Shown: piece after piece, positions 26,798 to 36,927 of the stretch
Layout: the number at the start of each line of letters is the position of its first letter
Numbering within the stretch: the first letter of the stretch is position 1
Assembly (NCBI GenBank): GCA_963760935.1
Contig: CAVXFB010000003.1
Location: 744,001-808,000, forward strand
Direction: 5' to 3'
From: CAVXFB01 sp963760935
Lineage (GTDB): Bacteria > Planctomycetota > Planctomycetia > Pirellulales > Thermoguttaceae
DNA length: 64,000 nt
The notes under the pieces: model-generated
Told to the model about the DNA's origin: nothing
The model's database searches: none
The model's input: the letters and a program-made list of their open reading frames with translations, nothing else
Translations under genes and position numbers: made by a program

Positions 26798-26978
26798 ATA
26801 ACAGCTCCTTGTAAGGCACACCGGCTATGTCCCCACGTTGGGGCGTCCGGCGTTAAAACGCGGATTCGGTCAATGCAGTTTGCCAACCACTGCCCTGGAC
26901 CGTTCAAGGCGGTGAATCCCATACTTTAGCAGGAGGCCCGGCATGCGTCAACGGCCGCTCGTACTTTCCAAAATGCTC

Positions 26979-27155
26979 TTACCACGACCCGGTCAACAAG
27001 CCATATATCAGTTGCGCGACAATGGTATAGGCATTTCCCCAACTCTCTTCGCGAAAAGACTGGACCGGCGACCCGGTCGCGCGGACAAACGCACACAAAA
27101 TCCAGGCCATTTGAACGGCCATGAAGACGTAGATGCCCTGCCACGTCCAGAGCAT
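26979..27155 (-). CDS. possible 58-residue membrane protein or fragment
   Basis: ATG 27155, stop at 26979. It encodes one hydrophobic helix (GIYVFMAVQMAWILCAFV) followed by a polar segment SPVQSFREESWGN and a second short hydrophobic stretch. The style recalls the C-terminal end of a planctomycete multi-pass membrane family, so this may be a remnant. It lies 20 bases after the GT87 gene on the same strand, has a stop codon just before the ATG and no clear ribosome binding site. Uncertain. Confidence 0.35.
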   Translation of the reverse strand: MLWTWQGIYVFMAVQMAWILCAFVRATGSPVQSFREESWGNAYTIVAQLIYGLLTGSW

Positions 27156-27175
27156 CTAGCGATGTCAGCGGTCAG

Positions 27176-28432
27176 TCAATCGTTGTAGTCTGTGCCATTA
27201 GCACATCGGCGGCTGCCGTTCGATCCGCATTCGTGCCAGACGAGCCAGACCACAAACATTGCCACACCCAGCGGAAGCGCGGCTTTGCCGTTGTCGTGAA
27301 AAAGGTCGGTCAGCGGCTTCTCGATGTCGCCGGCCGGCAGCAGAGAGACAATTGCCCAGGCCGTGAGTGTCAGCCAGCGGGCTCGCTTTTCCACAAAACT
27401 GACCATTACGGCCCAACTGACCGCAGGAGCGATGATGCCGTAGGTGAGCTGCTCTGTGGCCGGACCAAAGATCAATTGCCATGAGACCCACATCGAAAAA
27501 ACGAGAGTGAGCAGGTGGCCGGTGGATCGCAAGCGACGACGTTGCCACAGACACCACGCTAGCACGCCCACGGAAGTGGCAAGCTCAATCGCCATGTAGA
27601 CATGCCGGGCGGTCATGTTGTTCCAATCTGCTTGGCAGTTGAACCACGAACAAAGCATCTCCCAAATGGTCCAGGCATCGCGATAGCCGGGCCAACGTCC
27701 TTGCAACGGGCCGGTCAGGTCGACGTACCACTCGTGATACTGCCAAAGCACTACGTTCGGCGGCCTCGTGAAGAATGGGATCGCAACCAGCGACAAACAG
27801 ATGACAGAAAATCGCCAAGTCAATTGCCGCGGCCAAAACACAACCAGCAGCATGACCAGCGCGATCGGCCAGATCTTGATGAACACCGGCACGGCCAGGC
27901 AGAGCGACGCCGTCCACCAACGCTCGCGAACAATGGCCGACAGCGCCACGGCGAGCAAGGCCGTGACTATCGCATTGGTTTGCAAAGCCCAGATGCCCAC
28001 GATCGAGCCGACCATCACCAAGCCAAGAAACCATCCTTCGCGCCGCGGTGGCCAATTGCCGGGCAGAACATCGCGCACCAGCACTCGCATCGCCCAGACC
28101 AGAGCAAAAATGCTTACGAGGCTCCAGGCAATTGGGCCGTATGGGTTGGTCAGCAGATAGAAAGGCGTAAAAGCGACGGCAAACGCGGGGCTATAGCGGA
28201 AACTATCGAGGTTTTCGCTCACCGCGTAGCTGGCATACAGCGATTGATCGGCCCACCAATGACGCGATCCGCCGGCAAACATGCGGTAGACCGAATAGTC
28301 GCCGCCCATGATGACCAGTTTTAGACAGACCGCGAAGGCCAAAATGATCCACAGATTCAGCGCGTGACGCAGCGGCGAGAGCCTGATGAGGTAGCGAACA
28401 AGCGTTAGCACGTTAAGGCTCATCAAAAGCAC
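27176..28432 (-). CDS. GT87-type polyprenyl-phosphate-sugar glycosyltransferase, integral membrane
   Basis: 418 residues with about ten hydrophobic segments. The profile and motifs such as DSFRYSPAFAVAFTPFYLL and KIWPIALVMLLVVFW match the DUF2029/GT87 family, which includes polyprenol-phosphate-mannose-dependent mannosyltransferases of the GT-C fold. The conserved acidic residue lies in the first external loop (VIMGGDYSVY). Substrate unknown. Divergent from comEC, with 120 bases between start codons. Confidence 0.8.
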   Translation of the reverse strand: MLLMSLNVLTLVRYLIRLSPLRHALNLWIILAFAVCLKLVIMGGDYSVYRMFAGGSRHWWADQSLYASYAVSENLDSFRYSPAFAVAFTPFYLLTNPYGPIAWSLVSIFALVWAMRVLVRDVLPGNWPPRREGWFLGLVMVGSIVGIWALQTNAIVTALLAVALSAIVRERWWTASLCLAVPVFIKIWPIALVMLLVVFWPRQLTWRFSVICLSLVAIPFFTRPPNVVLWQYHEWYVDLTGPLQGRWPGYRDAWTIWEMLCSWFNCQADWNNMTARHVYMAIELATSVGVLAWCLWQRRRLRSTGHLLTLVFSMWVSWQLIFGPATEQLTYGIIAPAVSWAVMVSFVEKRARWLTLTAWAIVSLLPAGDIEKPLTDLFHDNGKAALPLGVAMFVVWLVWHECGSNGSRRCANGTDYND

Positions 28433-28552
28433 TCGGGGATCATTTGCGCAGCGAGTTGCCCGGGCCGATCGTCCAATGGCGGGGATGATAGGCTAATCAA
28501 GTTTCGTGGTCAAGCTAGACCCCGCTTGTGCCCACGGCATCGTAACGGCAGA

Positions 28553-31138
28553 ATGCTGCACATGCTGGCCGCCTCCGCCAATTCGGGTCCGTCGCCTCAC
28601 GAGCCGCGGTATCATCCGTTGGTAATTGTGCTCGTGGCCGTCGTGGCCGGCATCATCGTCGACCGCTCTTGGCCACTGCCGCTGTGCGCATGGTCGACGA
28701 TAGCGACCGGCGGGCTAGGGCTCTGGCTGCTCGTGGCGGCGTTCTTACGATCTCGGCAGAATTCCGCATCGGATGACGAAGCCAGCAAGATTGAGGCTTC
28801 CGCTGAGTCCACTCGGTTTCCTGTTTGGTTGCCCGTGGCACTCGTAGCCAATGTCGCGTTGCTTTTGGCCGTTGCCGCAACGGCGGCCGCCTGGCACCAT
28901 TGCCGCTGGAACCTGTATTTCTGTGACGATATCGGTTGTTATGCGCACCTGGCATCCCAGCCGATTGCCGTCAACGTCATAGCCCTTGGTCCACCGCGCC
29001 GTGCTCCGTCATCGGCGCCCGACCCTATGCAGTCGATTCCGTCGGGCGAGTATTCGCGGCTCGACGTCGACGTGATCGCGCTGCGCAATGGTTCTCAGTG
29101 GCAGGCTGCCTCCGGTCGGGCCACGTTGATCGTACTGGGCGAGCCACCAGCGATCGAGGCCGGCGACCGCTTGCGGTGTTTCGTCCGCCTGTCCGCGCCG
29201 GCCCGCCCGCAGAATCCCGGAACCTTGGATCGCTCGGCGTATCTTCGCGCGGAGCGGATTCGCGGCCGCCTTGTGGCCGAGGTGCCGCAGTGTCTGACGC
29301 TGGTCGACTCGGGCTCTCCATGGTCGCTCACAAGGCTGGTGGGCTCTCTCCGTCTGCGCGGCGATCAAGTGCTCAAGCAATGTCTGGAGCCACGACAGGC
29401 CCAATTGGCTGCCGCCGTGCTCTTGGGACTCCGTGAAGAGCTCGATACGGAGCGCACCCAAGCCTTTCTTACCACCGGCACAGTCCACATCTTATCGATT
29501 TCCGGCCTGCACGTCGGCATCCTTGCCGGCGCGATGTTCTGGCTCATGCGGCGAACGCCGCTCCCGCGCGGCTGGGCCGTGGCTACCATAGCGGTCGTCA
29601 CGCTTCTCTATGCGCTGATGGTCGATGCGCGTCCGCCGGTCATCCGTGCCACGGTGCTTGTATTAGTGGCCTGCGGCGCGCTGTATCTCGGCCGGCGCAC
29701 TCTGGGAATGAACACACTGGCCGCCGCGGCGCTGGTCGTTCTGGCTCTCAATCCCGCGCACCTGTTTAACGTCGGTGCACAACTGTCGTTTCTGTGTGTG
29801 GCCGGATTGATTTGGTATGCCGGACGGCGGCCGCACTCGGATGACAGGGCGAAAAAGACCTTGGATCGGCTCGTGATGGCGAACCTAGGCTGGCTTTCTC
29901 GGGCGCGGCACCGAATTTGGCGAGCCCTGGTCGGCTTGCTTCTGGCCGGTGCGGTGCTTTGGTCGCTATGCCTACCTCTGGTGATGGCTCGCTTCCACAT
30001 CCTGTCGCCGGTGGCCCTAATCCTAAATGCGCTGCTCTGGGTGCCGGTATCGCTAAGTATGCTCAGCGGCTTCGGTACATTATTGTTCGGCGCGATATGG
30101 TCGCCGCTGGGGTCCCTCTGCGGTTGGCTGTGCAACGTCAGCTTCTGGATCTTGGAGGACAGCATCAACTTCGCAGATCGCTGTCCATGCAGCCATTTCT
30201 GGGTGCCGGGGCCGGCCGACTGGTGGCTGTGGGGATTCTACGGTGGGATTGGCCTGTTGACCGCACTGCCGCGATTACGACCGCCGCGGCGCTGGTGTGC
30301 GTCGCTGCTGGCCGTGTGGATCGCCGTCGGGCTTGCCGCCTCTGCCTGGCCGTCGCGCCACGATCACTTGGACTGTACGTTTCTCAGCATGGGCCACGGT
30401 TGTGCGGCCTTATTGGAACTGCCCTCGGGACAAACGATGCTGTACGACGCCGGCCAGATGGGCAGCCCTTGGGTCGGCGCCCGCAGCGTCTCTGAGTTCC
30501 TCTGGGACCGTGGCAAGATGCACATCGACGCGGTTGTCCTCTCCCATCCTGATATCGACCACTACAACGCCCTGCCGGGCTTGCTCGACAAGTTTTCCGT
30601 GGGCACGGTGTACGTTTCGCCACAAATGTTTGAGAAGGACAACGGGGCGGTCGCTGCCCTGCGTTGCGCGATCGACGAGCATGCCGTGCCGGTGCGCGAA
30701 GTGCAAGCCGGCGATCGCATCTGGGCAGCCGACGGCTGCACGATCGAAGTGCTTCACCCACCACGACAGAGCATCTTCGGCTCGGAGAATGCCAATAGTC
30801 TCGTGCTCTCCGTGGATTACCTGGATCGCGAAATTCTCTTGACCGGCGACGTCGAATCCACCGGCCTGAACAAATTACTGTCCGAGAAACCTCGTCACGC
30901 GTCAGTCTTGCTCGCCCCGCACCATGGCAGCCGGAAGAGCAATTCGCCGGAGCTGGCGCATTGGTGCACGCCGGAGTACGTTGTCTTCAGCGGCGACGGT
31001 CGCTGGAGCATAGCCGAGACTGAGGCCACGTACCGAGCCGTCGGCGGCACCGTGTTCCACACCTACAGTGGCGGCGCCATCCACGTTCAAATCGACGCGG
31101 CGGGCGTCCGCGTCTCACAATTCATAGACCCGCGGTAA
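28553..31138 (+). CDS. comEC: ComEC/Rec2-family DNA-uptake channel
   Basis: About 861 residues. ATG 28553 is chosen; an in-frame GTG at 28526 is possible and neither has a good ribosome binding site. N-terminal helices and OB-like DUF4131 region (to about 260), then the competence domain with FLTTGTVHILSISGLHVGIL, many membrane helices, and a C-terminal metallo-beta-lactamase domain with LDCTFLSMGHG, SHPDIDHYNAL and LLAPHHGSRKSN. Known members translocate single-stranded DNA across the inner membrane; the hydrolase domain may degrade the non-entering strand. Full family length. No other competence gene is nearby. Confidence 0.92.
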   Translation: MLHMLAASANSGPSPHEPRYHPLVIVLVAVVAGIIVDRSWPLPLCAWSTIATGGLGLWLLVAAFLRSRQNSASDDEASKIEASAESTRFPVWLPVALVANVALLLAVAATAAAWHHCRWNLYFCDDIGCYAHLASQPIAVNVIALGPPRRAPSSAPDPMQSIPSGEYSRLDVDVIALRNGSQWQAASGRATLIVLGEPPAIEAGDRLRCFVRLSAPARPQNPGTLDRSAYLRAERIRGRLVAEVPQCLTLVDSGSPWSLTRLVGSLRLRGDQVLKQCLEPRQAQLAAAVLLGLREELDTERTQAFLTTGTVHILSISGLHVGILAGAMFWLMRRTPLPRGWAVATIAVVTLLYALMVDARPPVIRATVLVLVACGALYLGRRTLGMNTLAAAALVVLALNPAHLFNVGAQLSFLCVAGLIWYAGRRPHSDDRAKKTLDRLVMANLGWLSRARHRIWRALVGLLLAGAVLWSLCLPLVMARFHILSPVALILNALLWVPVSLSMLSGFGTLLFGAIWSPLGSLCGWLCNVSFWILEDSINFADRCPCSHFWVPGPADWWLWGFYGGIGLLTALPRLRPPRRWCASLLAVWIAVGLAASAWPSRHDHLDCTFLSMGHGCAALLELPSGQTMLYDAGQMGSPWVGARSVSEFLWDRGKMHIDAVVLSHPDIDHYNALPGLLDKFSVGTVYVSPQMFEKDNGAVAALRCAIDEHAVPVREVQAGDRIWAADGCTIEVLHPPRQSIFGSENANSLVLSVDYLDREILLTGDVESTGLNKLLSEKPRHASVLLAPHHGSRKSNSPELAHWCTPEYVVFSGDGRWSIAETEATYRAVGGTVFHTYSGGAIHVQIDAAGVRVSQFIDPR

Positions 31139-31452
31139 TAGCCCGAAGCTCCGTGTAATGAACGTGTAATGAATGATGGCACCGAACGCCATCCTGCTAT
31201 GCGGTAACAGGTTCGCCCAGCCCACCTTACACCAAACCACCCATAAGTACTGGCACTTGTCTAATATAGCCGTCTCACACGCTCTCACCGCATCGCCCTT
31301 ACCCCCGTTGCATTGCTTGGGGCGTTTGGTACACTGTTAGGCTTAGTAGTTGTTGGTAACAATCAGTAGGCAGAGTTGTAGTAAACGCGGTAGGAGGAGC
31401 GTGCTTCCTGTAGAAGCATCCCCAGCCCACCAAGTGCAGCAGTCGCGGTAAC
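31139..31452. other. rpsO leader and promoter region
   Basis: 314 bases after comEC. Contains the candidate promoter at 31308-31335, then a ~110-base leader with a small stem TGCTTC/GAAGCA around 31402-31419. In other bacteria S15 represses its own translation through its leader; whether this one does cannot be judged by eye. Confidence 0.4.
31308..31335 (+). promoter_or_regulatory. candidate sigma-70-type promoter of rpsO-pnp
   Basis: TTGCAT at 31308-31313, 16 bases, TACACT at 31330-31335. Position 118 bases before rpsO is plausible. Sequence match only. Confidence 0.4.
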
Positions 31453-31722
31453 ATGACTATTACCAGAGAGCGGAAAACGGAATTGATCGGCGAGTACCAG
31501 CGGGGCCAGACCGACACCGGCTCCCCCGAGGTCCAAATCGCCATCCTGACAACCAGGATCAACAGTCTCACCGGGCACTTACAGGGTCACAAGCGTGACT
31601 TTGCCTGTCGACGCGGCCTGTTGATGCTCGTGAGTCGGCGGCGGCGGTTGTTGGATTACCTCAAGAAGGTCGATCCGCAGCGTTACCTCGATATCATCCA
31701 CCGTCTCGATATCCGCAAGTAA
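31453..31722 (+). CDS. rpsO: 30S ribosomal protein S15
   Basis: 89 residues, exact family length. Contains GSPEVQIAILTTRINSLTGH and LMLVSRRRRLLDYLKK, the 16S rRNA-contact helices. Followed by pnp after 158 bases, the common rpsO-pnp pairing. Confidence 0.97.
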   Translation: MTITRERKTELIGEYQRGQTDTGSPEVQIAILTTRINSLTGHLQGHKRDFACRRGLLMLVSRRRRLLDYLKKVDPQRYLDIIHRLDIRK

Positions 31723-31880
31723 TTCGAGACGGATTCGCGCACCGTGGCTCGTGGGAATCATATGGTTGCCGGGGGGTCAGGCATCCTTGCCTGCTGCGTG
31801 CAGACAGGAATGTCTGCCCCACCCATCAACCGCCTCTTCTCCGCTGCGCTAGCAACTCACGAAGAAGGTAGGAGAATATC

Positions 31881-34001
31881 TTGAAAGTACGTGTCGAGCG
31901 GCAAATCGGAGCGTCTGTTCTTTCCTTTGAGACCGGCGAATTGGCGAAACAGGCCGCCGGTAGTTGTCTTGTGCAGTACGGCGACACCGTCGTGCTTGTA
32001 GCGACCGCCACGGGGGCTCCTCGGCCAGGCGATTTTTTCCCCCTAACCTGCGACTATCGCGAGCGGGTAGCCGCGGCAGGCAAGTTCCCCGGCGGCTTTT
32101 TGAAGCGCGAAGGCCGCCCCACGACCAAAGAAACACTTACCGCCCGGCTCATGGATCGCCCCATTCGGCCCCTGTGGCCGGAGGGCTTCCGCGACGAAGT
32201 GCAAATTCAGTCCTTTGTCATGGCCAGCGACCGGCAAAACGACGGCGACGTGTTGGCGATGAACGGAGCGTCAGCCGCTTTGGAGATTTCGCCGCTTCCC
32301 TTCCAGGGCCCGATCGCCTCGGTGCGGCTGGGTTGTATCGACGGCCAATTTGTCCCGTTCCCCACTCACGACGACCTGGAATCGAGCGAACTGGACCTGA
32401 TCGTCTCTGGCAGCAAGGAATCGATCTTGATGATCGAGGGGTTTGCCCGAGAGATGCCGGAAGACCGCATGGTCGAGGCGATTGCCACGGCCCACAAAGT
32501 CATCCGCGAGATTTGCGAGATGCAAGAAGAGCTCGTCCAGAAGGTGGGGACGGTAAAGAAACAGTACGAAGTGCAGTCGCACAGCGAGCTTATTGATACG
32601 TTGCGGGCGAAGTACTACGACGCCCTTCGCGTCGCCAAGCAGACCGAAGGCAAGCATGCCCGAGCCGAGGCGGCCTCAGCCGTGAAGAAACAGGCCATGG
32701 CCGAACTGATTCCCGACCCGAAGGCGGATGATGCCATTACGGCCGAGGCCTTCGCGTCGGCGTGGGAGGCGTTGGAAACGCGGATCGTCCGCGACCAGAT
32801 TCTCAGCGGCACGCGAACCGACGGGCGCGATCATAAGACACTCCGGCCCATCTCGTGCAAAGTGGACCTGCTGCCGCGCGTCCACGGTTCGGCCTTGTTC
32901 CAACGCGGCGAAACCCAGTCGCTCGTCACCGTCACCCTGGGCACTGGTCGCGACGAGCAGCGTGTCGACGGCCTGGTGGACGAATACTCGCAGAAGTTCA
33001 TGCTGCACTACTATTTCCCGTCGTTCTCGGTGGGCGAGTGCCGGCCCATTCGCGGACCGGGTCGCCGCGAGATCGGTCACGGTGCGTTGGCCGAACGGAG
33101 CGTCAAGCCCGTGCTGCCCGAGCCGGACGTGTTCCCCTACACCATCCGCGTCATCTCCGACATCCTCGAGAGCAACGGATCGAGTTCGATGGCGAGCGTG
33201 TGCGCTGCCACCCTCGGACTAATGGCTGCCGGCGTGCCAATCAGCAATCCCGTGGCCGGCATTTCCGTCGGTCTGGTCAAGGAACCCGATCGCTATGTCC
33301 TCCTGACCGATATCATCGGCGATGAGGACCATTTCGGCGACATGGATTTCAAGGTCTCCGGCACGCAAAACGGCATCACCGGCATTCAACTCGACCTGAA
33401 GATCGACGGTATCAGCGAGCAGATCGTTCGCGAGACGCTCGCTCAGTCGCGCGAGGCGCGGATCGAAATCCTCCGCAACATGCTCTCGGCCATTTCGCGA
33501 CCTCGGTCGGAAATCTCGCCGTGGGCCCCGCGACTCTTGCGGACGCACATCGACCCCGAGAAGATCGGCCTGCTGATCGGCCCGGGCGGAAAGATGATCC
33601 GCTCGATCCAAGAGGCCACCGGCGCCCTGATCGAAGTCGACGACGACGGCACCGTAAGCATCGCCTCGTCCAACGCCGACGGGGCGCAGGAAGCCATGCG
33701 GCGCGTCGAGGCGCTCACGGCCTCGGTCGAGGTGGGGCGGATTTATGACGGCCGCGTTACCAGCGTTAAGGATTTCGGAGCGTTCATCGAAATCCTGCCC
33801 GGCAAGGACGGCCTGTGCCACATTAGCGAGTTGGCCGACGGCTACGTCAACAGCGTGGCCGACGTCTGCAAGGTGGGCGACGAGATGCAGGTCAAGGTGA
33901 TCGCCATCGATGATCAGGACCGGGTGAAGCTCAGCCGCAAGGCTGTGCTCCGCGAGCAAGCCGCCGCCCAGAAAGGCGACGAGGTCAAGAGCGGAAACTG
34001 A
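31881..34001 (+). CDS. pnp: polyribonucleotide nucleotidyltransferase (PNPase)
   Basis: 706 residues from a TTG at 31881 (AGGAG at 31871). Two RNase PH domains (about 1-220 and 310-540) separated by a helical domain, then KH (IDPEKIGLLIGPGGKMIRSI) and S1 (YDGRVTSVKDFGAFIEILPG). The phosphorolytic site residues lie in the second PH domain (GDEDHFGDMDFKVSGTQ). Degrades RNA 3' to 5' and can polymerise in reverse. A palindromic repeat follows the stop. Confidence 0.97.
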   Translation: MKVRVERQIGASVLSFETGELAKQAAGSCLVQYGDTVVLVATATGAPRPGDFFPLTCDYRERVAAAGKFPGGFLKREGRPTTKETLTARLMDRPIRPLWPEGFRDEVQIQSFVMASDRQNDGDVLAMNGASAALEISPLPFQGPIASVRLGCIDGQFVPFPTHDDLESSELDLIVSGSKESILMIEGFAREMPEDRMVEAIATAHKVIREICEMQEELVQKVGTVKKQYEVQSHSELIDTLRAKYYDALRVAKQTEGKHARAEAASAVKKQAMAELIPDPKADDAITAEAFASAWEALETRIVRDQILSGTRTDGRDHKTLRPISCKVDLLPRVHGSALFQRGETQSLVTVTLGTGRDEQRVDGLVDEYSQKFMLHYYFPSFSVGECRPIRGPGRREIGHGALAERSVKPVLPEPDVFPYTIRVISDILESNGSSSMASVCAATLGLMAAGVPISNPVAGISVGLVKEPDRYVLLTDIIGDEDHFGDMDFKVSGTQNGITGIQLDLKIDGISEQIVRETLAQSREARIEILRNMLSAISRPRSEISPWAPRLLRTHIDPEKIGLLIGPGGKMIRSIQEATGALIEVDDDGTVSIASSNADGAQEAMRRVEALTASVEVGRIYDGRVTSVKDFGAFIEILPGKDGLCHISELADGYVNSVADVCKVGDEMQVKVIAIDDQDRVKLSRKAVLREQAAAQKGDEVKSGN

Positions 34002-34007
34002 TCCCAG

Positions 34008-34083
34008 GAGGGATTAGGGATTCGAGGTTAGGGATTGGAATTAGCGTCTGGTCCCTATTTCGCCAATCCCTAATCCCTTTTTT
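34008..34083 (+). repeat. dispersed palindromic repeat, copy 2 (GGATTAGGGATT type)
   Basis: GGGATTAGGGATT at 34010-34022 is the exact reverse complement of AATCCCTAATCCC at 34065-34077. Internal GGGATTGG and TTTCGCCAATCCC also match copy 1 (24170-24252), same orientation. It fills the gap between pnp and the next start codon and ends in a T run, so it could also weaken transcription. Confidence 0.8.
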
Positions 34084-34085
34084 CT

Positions 34086-34832
34086 ATGCCGTCCAAGCCT
34101 CCCAGCAACGAGATCAACCAGTGGCTGGTCGACCAGTACACGGAGATCGCGCGCTTGGCAGGCGGGCTGGCCCACGAAATCAAGAATCCGCTGTCGACCA
34201 TCCGCATGAACATGGAGTTGCTGGCGGAGGACTTTCGCGAGTCCGAAAATCCACGCGACCGCCGGGCGCTGAGAAAGGTCGAGTTGGTCGAGCGGGAATG
34301 CCGGCGGCTGCAGGATCTACTCGATAATTTCCTGCGATTCACCAAGGCCCACAAGCTGAACCTTAAGCCGAGCGATCTAAACTCGCAAGTTCGTCAAGTG
34401 CTGGAGTTCTATCGCCCCAAGGCGAACGAGGCGGGCGTCGAAATCGTCGACTACCTGTCGGACAATCTGCCGACGGTGCTCGTAGACCGCGAGGCATTTC
34501 ACGGCGCGCTGCTGAACCTGGCGCTCAACGCGGAGCAGGCGATGCCCAAGGGCGGCCAACTGGTGATTCGCACGTACGGCACGCCCGACGGCGTGGCCCT
34601 GGAACTGATCGACACCGGTTGCGGCATGGACGAGGACACGCAGGCACGAGTCTTTGATACCTTCTTTTCCACGAAGCATGGCGGCTCCGGTCTCGGGCTG
34701 CCCACAACGCGAAAAATCATCGAAGGCCACGGCGGCCGCATCATGCTACAAAGCGAAGTCGGTCGCGGCACTCGGATCACGATTAAGCTGCCCGTGCCGG
34801 CGCGACTGCCAGCGGAGGGCAGCCGAGGGTAG
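34086..34832 (+). CDS. soluble sensor histidine kinase
   Basis: 248 residues, cytoplasmic. H-box with His30 (LAGGLAHEIKNPLSTI), N-box NLALNAEQAM, G1 DTGCGMD, F-box FDTFFSTK and G2 GGSGLGLPTTRKI. NtrB-like arrangement with almost no N-terminal sensor. Kinases of this kind usually sit next to an NtrC-type sigma-54 regulator, but the downstream 400 bases contain none, so it is an orphan here. Input signal not visible. Confidence 0.92.
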   Translation: MPSKPPSNEINQWLVDQYTEIARLAGGLAHEIKNPLSTIRMNMELLAEDFRESENPRDRRALRKVELVERECRRLQDLLDNFLRFTKAHKLNLKPSDLNSQVRQVLEFYRPKANEAGVEIVDYLSDNLPTVLVDREAFHGALLNLALNAEQAMPKGGQLVIRTYGTPDGVALELIDTGCGMDEDTQARVFDTFFSTKHGGSGLGLPTTRKIIEGHGGRIMLQSEVGRGTRITIKLPVPARLPAEGSRG

Positions 34833-35177
34833 CTAGGCGACAATCGCCCCGGCATCAGTTTCGCGTGGCTCGTCTGGTCGTCGATCCGCATCTTCACGTG
34901 GTGACCGCTGTAGCCGTGTCGCACAGTGCTGCGAACGCGTTGGTCGCCCAGGACCACCAAGGAATAAATTGTATTGTTTAGCTGCCGCCGGTATGGCAGC
35001 TTTGCAGCAGGGCCGACGTTCCGTCGGCTGCTAAACCGTTGCGGCATTGTGCGGTCAGCGGACGAACCGCCGTAATCCCGCACCACACCCTTGGCGGGGC
35101 GTCTATTGCGAACAAAGTGCCACGTGGTAAACTGACATTAGGTTCGATCGGCGGACACTGATGCCGATCCGAAGGTA
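34833..35177. other. intergenic region, with a possible GH20 gene tail
   Basis: 345 bases. No gene or RNA seen. Bases about 35157-35177 (ACTGATGCCG then ATCCGAAGGTATAG) resemble the 3' end of GH20 copy 1 (36892-36930), which suggests that the tail of a lost or decayed extra copy is left here. Confidence 0.4.
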
Positions 35178-36927
35178 TAGACGCACGCCGATTTCCTCGC
35201 CAAGACGATAATCCTGCCAGATTCCACCACTCTAGGAGATTGCCATGAGGCGTGGGCGAACGATTGCACTGGGCATGGTCGTGCTACTCTTGGGCTGTAT
35301 GTCCGTCCAAGCCGACGAATCGGCTTCGCTCGGATTGGTGCCAATGCCGTCACATGTCGCGGTCAAATCCGGCGCGTTGCAGTTGACCAACGGCGCAGCG
35401 ATTGTAGTCGACAAGGACGCGCCCGACGCACTCGCTGTCGCAAAACTCTTGGCCGAGCGGATCAATCAGAGCACCGGGTTGGGGCTGGTCGTCAAGCCGT
35501 CCGACGGCTTGACCAAGGGCGCAATTGTTCTAACCACGAAAAATGCCAATGCGGCGCTGGGGCCGGAGGGCTACGCGCTCGACGTCTCACCCGAGGGCGC
35601 GGTGATTTCGGCAACGGCCGGTCCCGGGCTGTTCTATGGCACACAAACGTTGCTCCAGTTGCTGCCGCCCCAGGTGTTCAGCCCGAAGAAGGTCGAAGCG
35701 AGTGTGGCGTGGTCGATTCCCGCCGTGCGGATCGAGGACAAGCCACGGTTCCGCTGGCGTGGGCTGATGCTGGACGTCTCGCGCCACTTCTTCACTAAGG
35801 ACGAGATCAAGAACTACATTGATCTTATGGCCCAGCACAAGCTCAATACGTTCCATTGGCATCTGGTGGATGACCAGGGTTGGCGGATCGAGATCAAGCG
35901 CTATCCGAAACTGACGGAGATTGGGGCGTGGCGTACGGGGATCGGCTTTGGGCTCAAGCCCGAGGACACGACGGCCTATGGACCTGATGGCCGCTACGGC
36001 GGCTACTATACGCAGGACGACATCCGCGAGGTGGTCGCTTACGCGAAACAGCGCTACGTGACGATCGTGCCCGAGATTGAAATGCCCGGCCATTCGGTGG
36101 CGGCCTTGACGGCCTACCCCGAGTTGAGTTGCACCGGTGGGCCCTACAACATCGACGTCCAACTGGAGAATACTTGTGGCGTTTACTGTGCGGGCAATGA
36201 TGCCGCATTTGATTTTCTCGATGGCGTGCTTGCTGAAGTAATCGACCTATTTCCAGGCAAGTACATCCACATCGGCGGTGACGAGGTACGCAAGGACAAC
36301 TGGAAGAAGTGCGCGAAGTGCCAAGCCCGCATCCGAGCGGAGGGTCTCAAGGATGAAGAGCAATTGCAGGACTATTTCGTGCGTCGCATTGAGAAGTTTT
36401 TGACCGCTCACGGCCGAACGTTGATTGGCTGGGAAGAGGTTATTAGCGGAGCCAAGGAACCTGGAGCGGCGGGAATGAGTTGGCATGGCAACGGAGTTGC
36501 CGGGGCCCTGCGCGTGGCCAACGCGGGTCATGATGTGGTAATGACTCCCCACGAGAACTCCTATTTCAATTTCTATCAGTCCAAGACGGGTGAGCCAAAA
36601 ACGTACGATTACTTTCTGCCGCTCAAGCGGGTCTACTTGTTCGAACCGATTCCGTCGAAATTGACAGCGGACAAGAAGGCCCGAGTGATTGGCGCTGGCG
36701 GCTGTTTGTGGGCCGAATATCTGCCAAATTATGCCGCATCGCAATATATGACGTATCCCCGGGCGTGTGCAATGGCTGAGGTCACGTGGACCGATTCCAA
36801 GCTCAAAGACTGGGATGAGTTTCAGACAAGGCTGGCTCGACATCTCCCGCGGCTGAAATACCAAGCGGTAAACTATCGACAACCTCGCCCGACTGATGCC
36901 GCCGAGGCTGACGACGGTCCGAAGATG
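35178..36927 (+). repeat. 1750-base tandem duplication, unit 1 (GH20)
   Basis: The 69 bases before GH20 copy 1 and its start recur exactly 1750 bases later before copy 2 (36928 on). The region includes the ribosome binding site TAGGAGATTGCC and the gene. A direct repeat of this size and identity is a recent tandem duplication. Confidence 0.85.
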
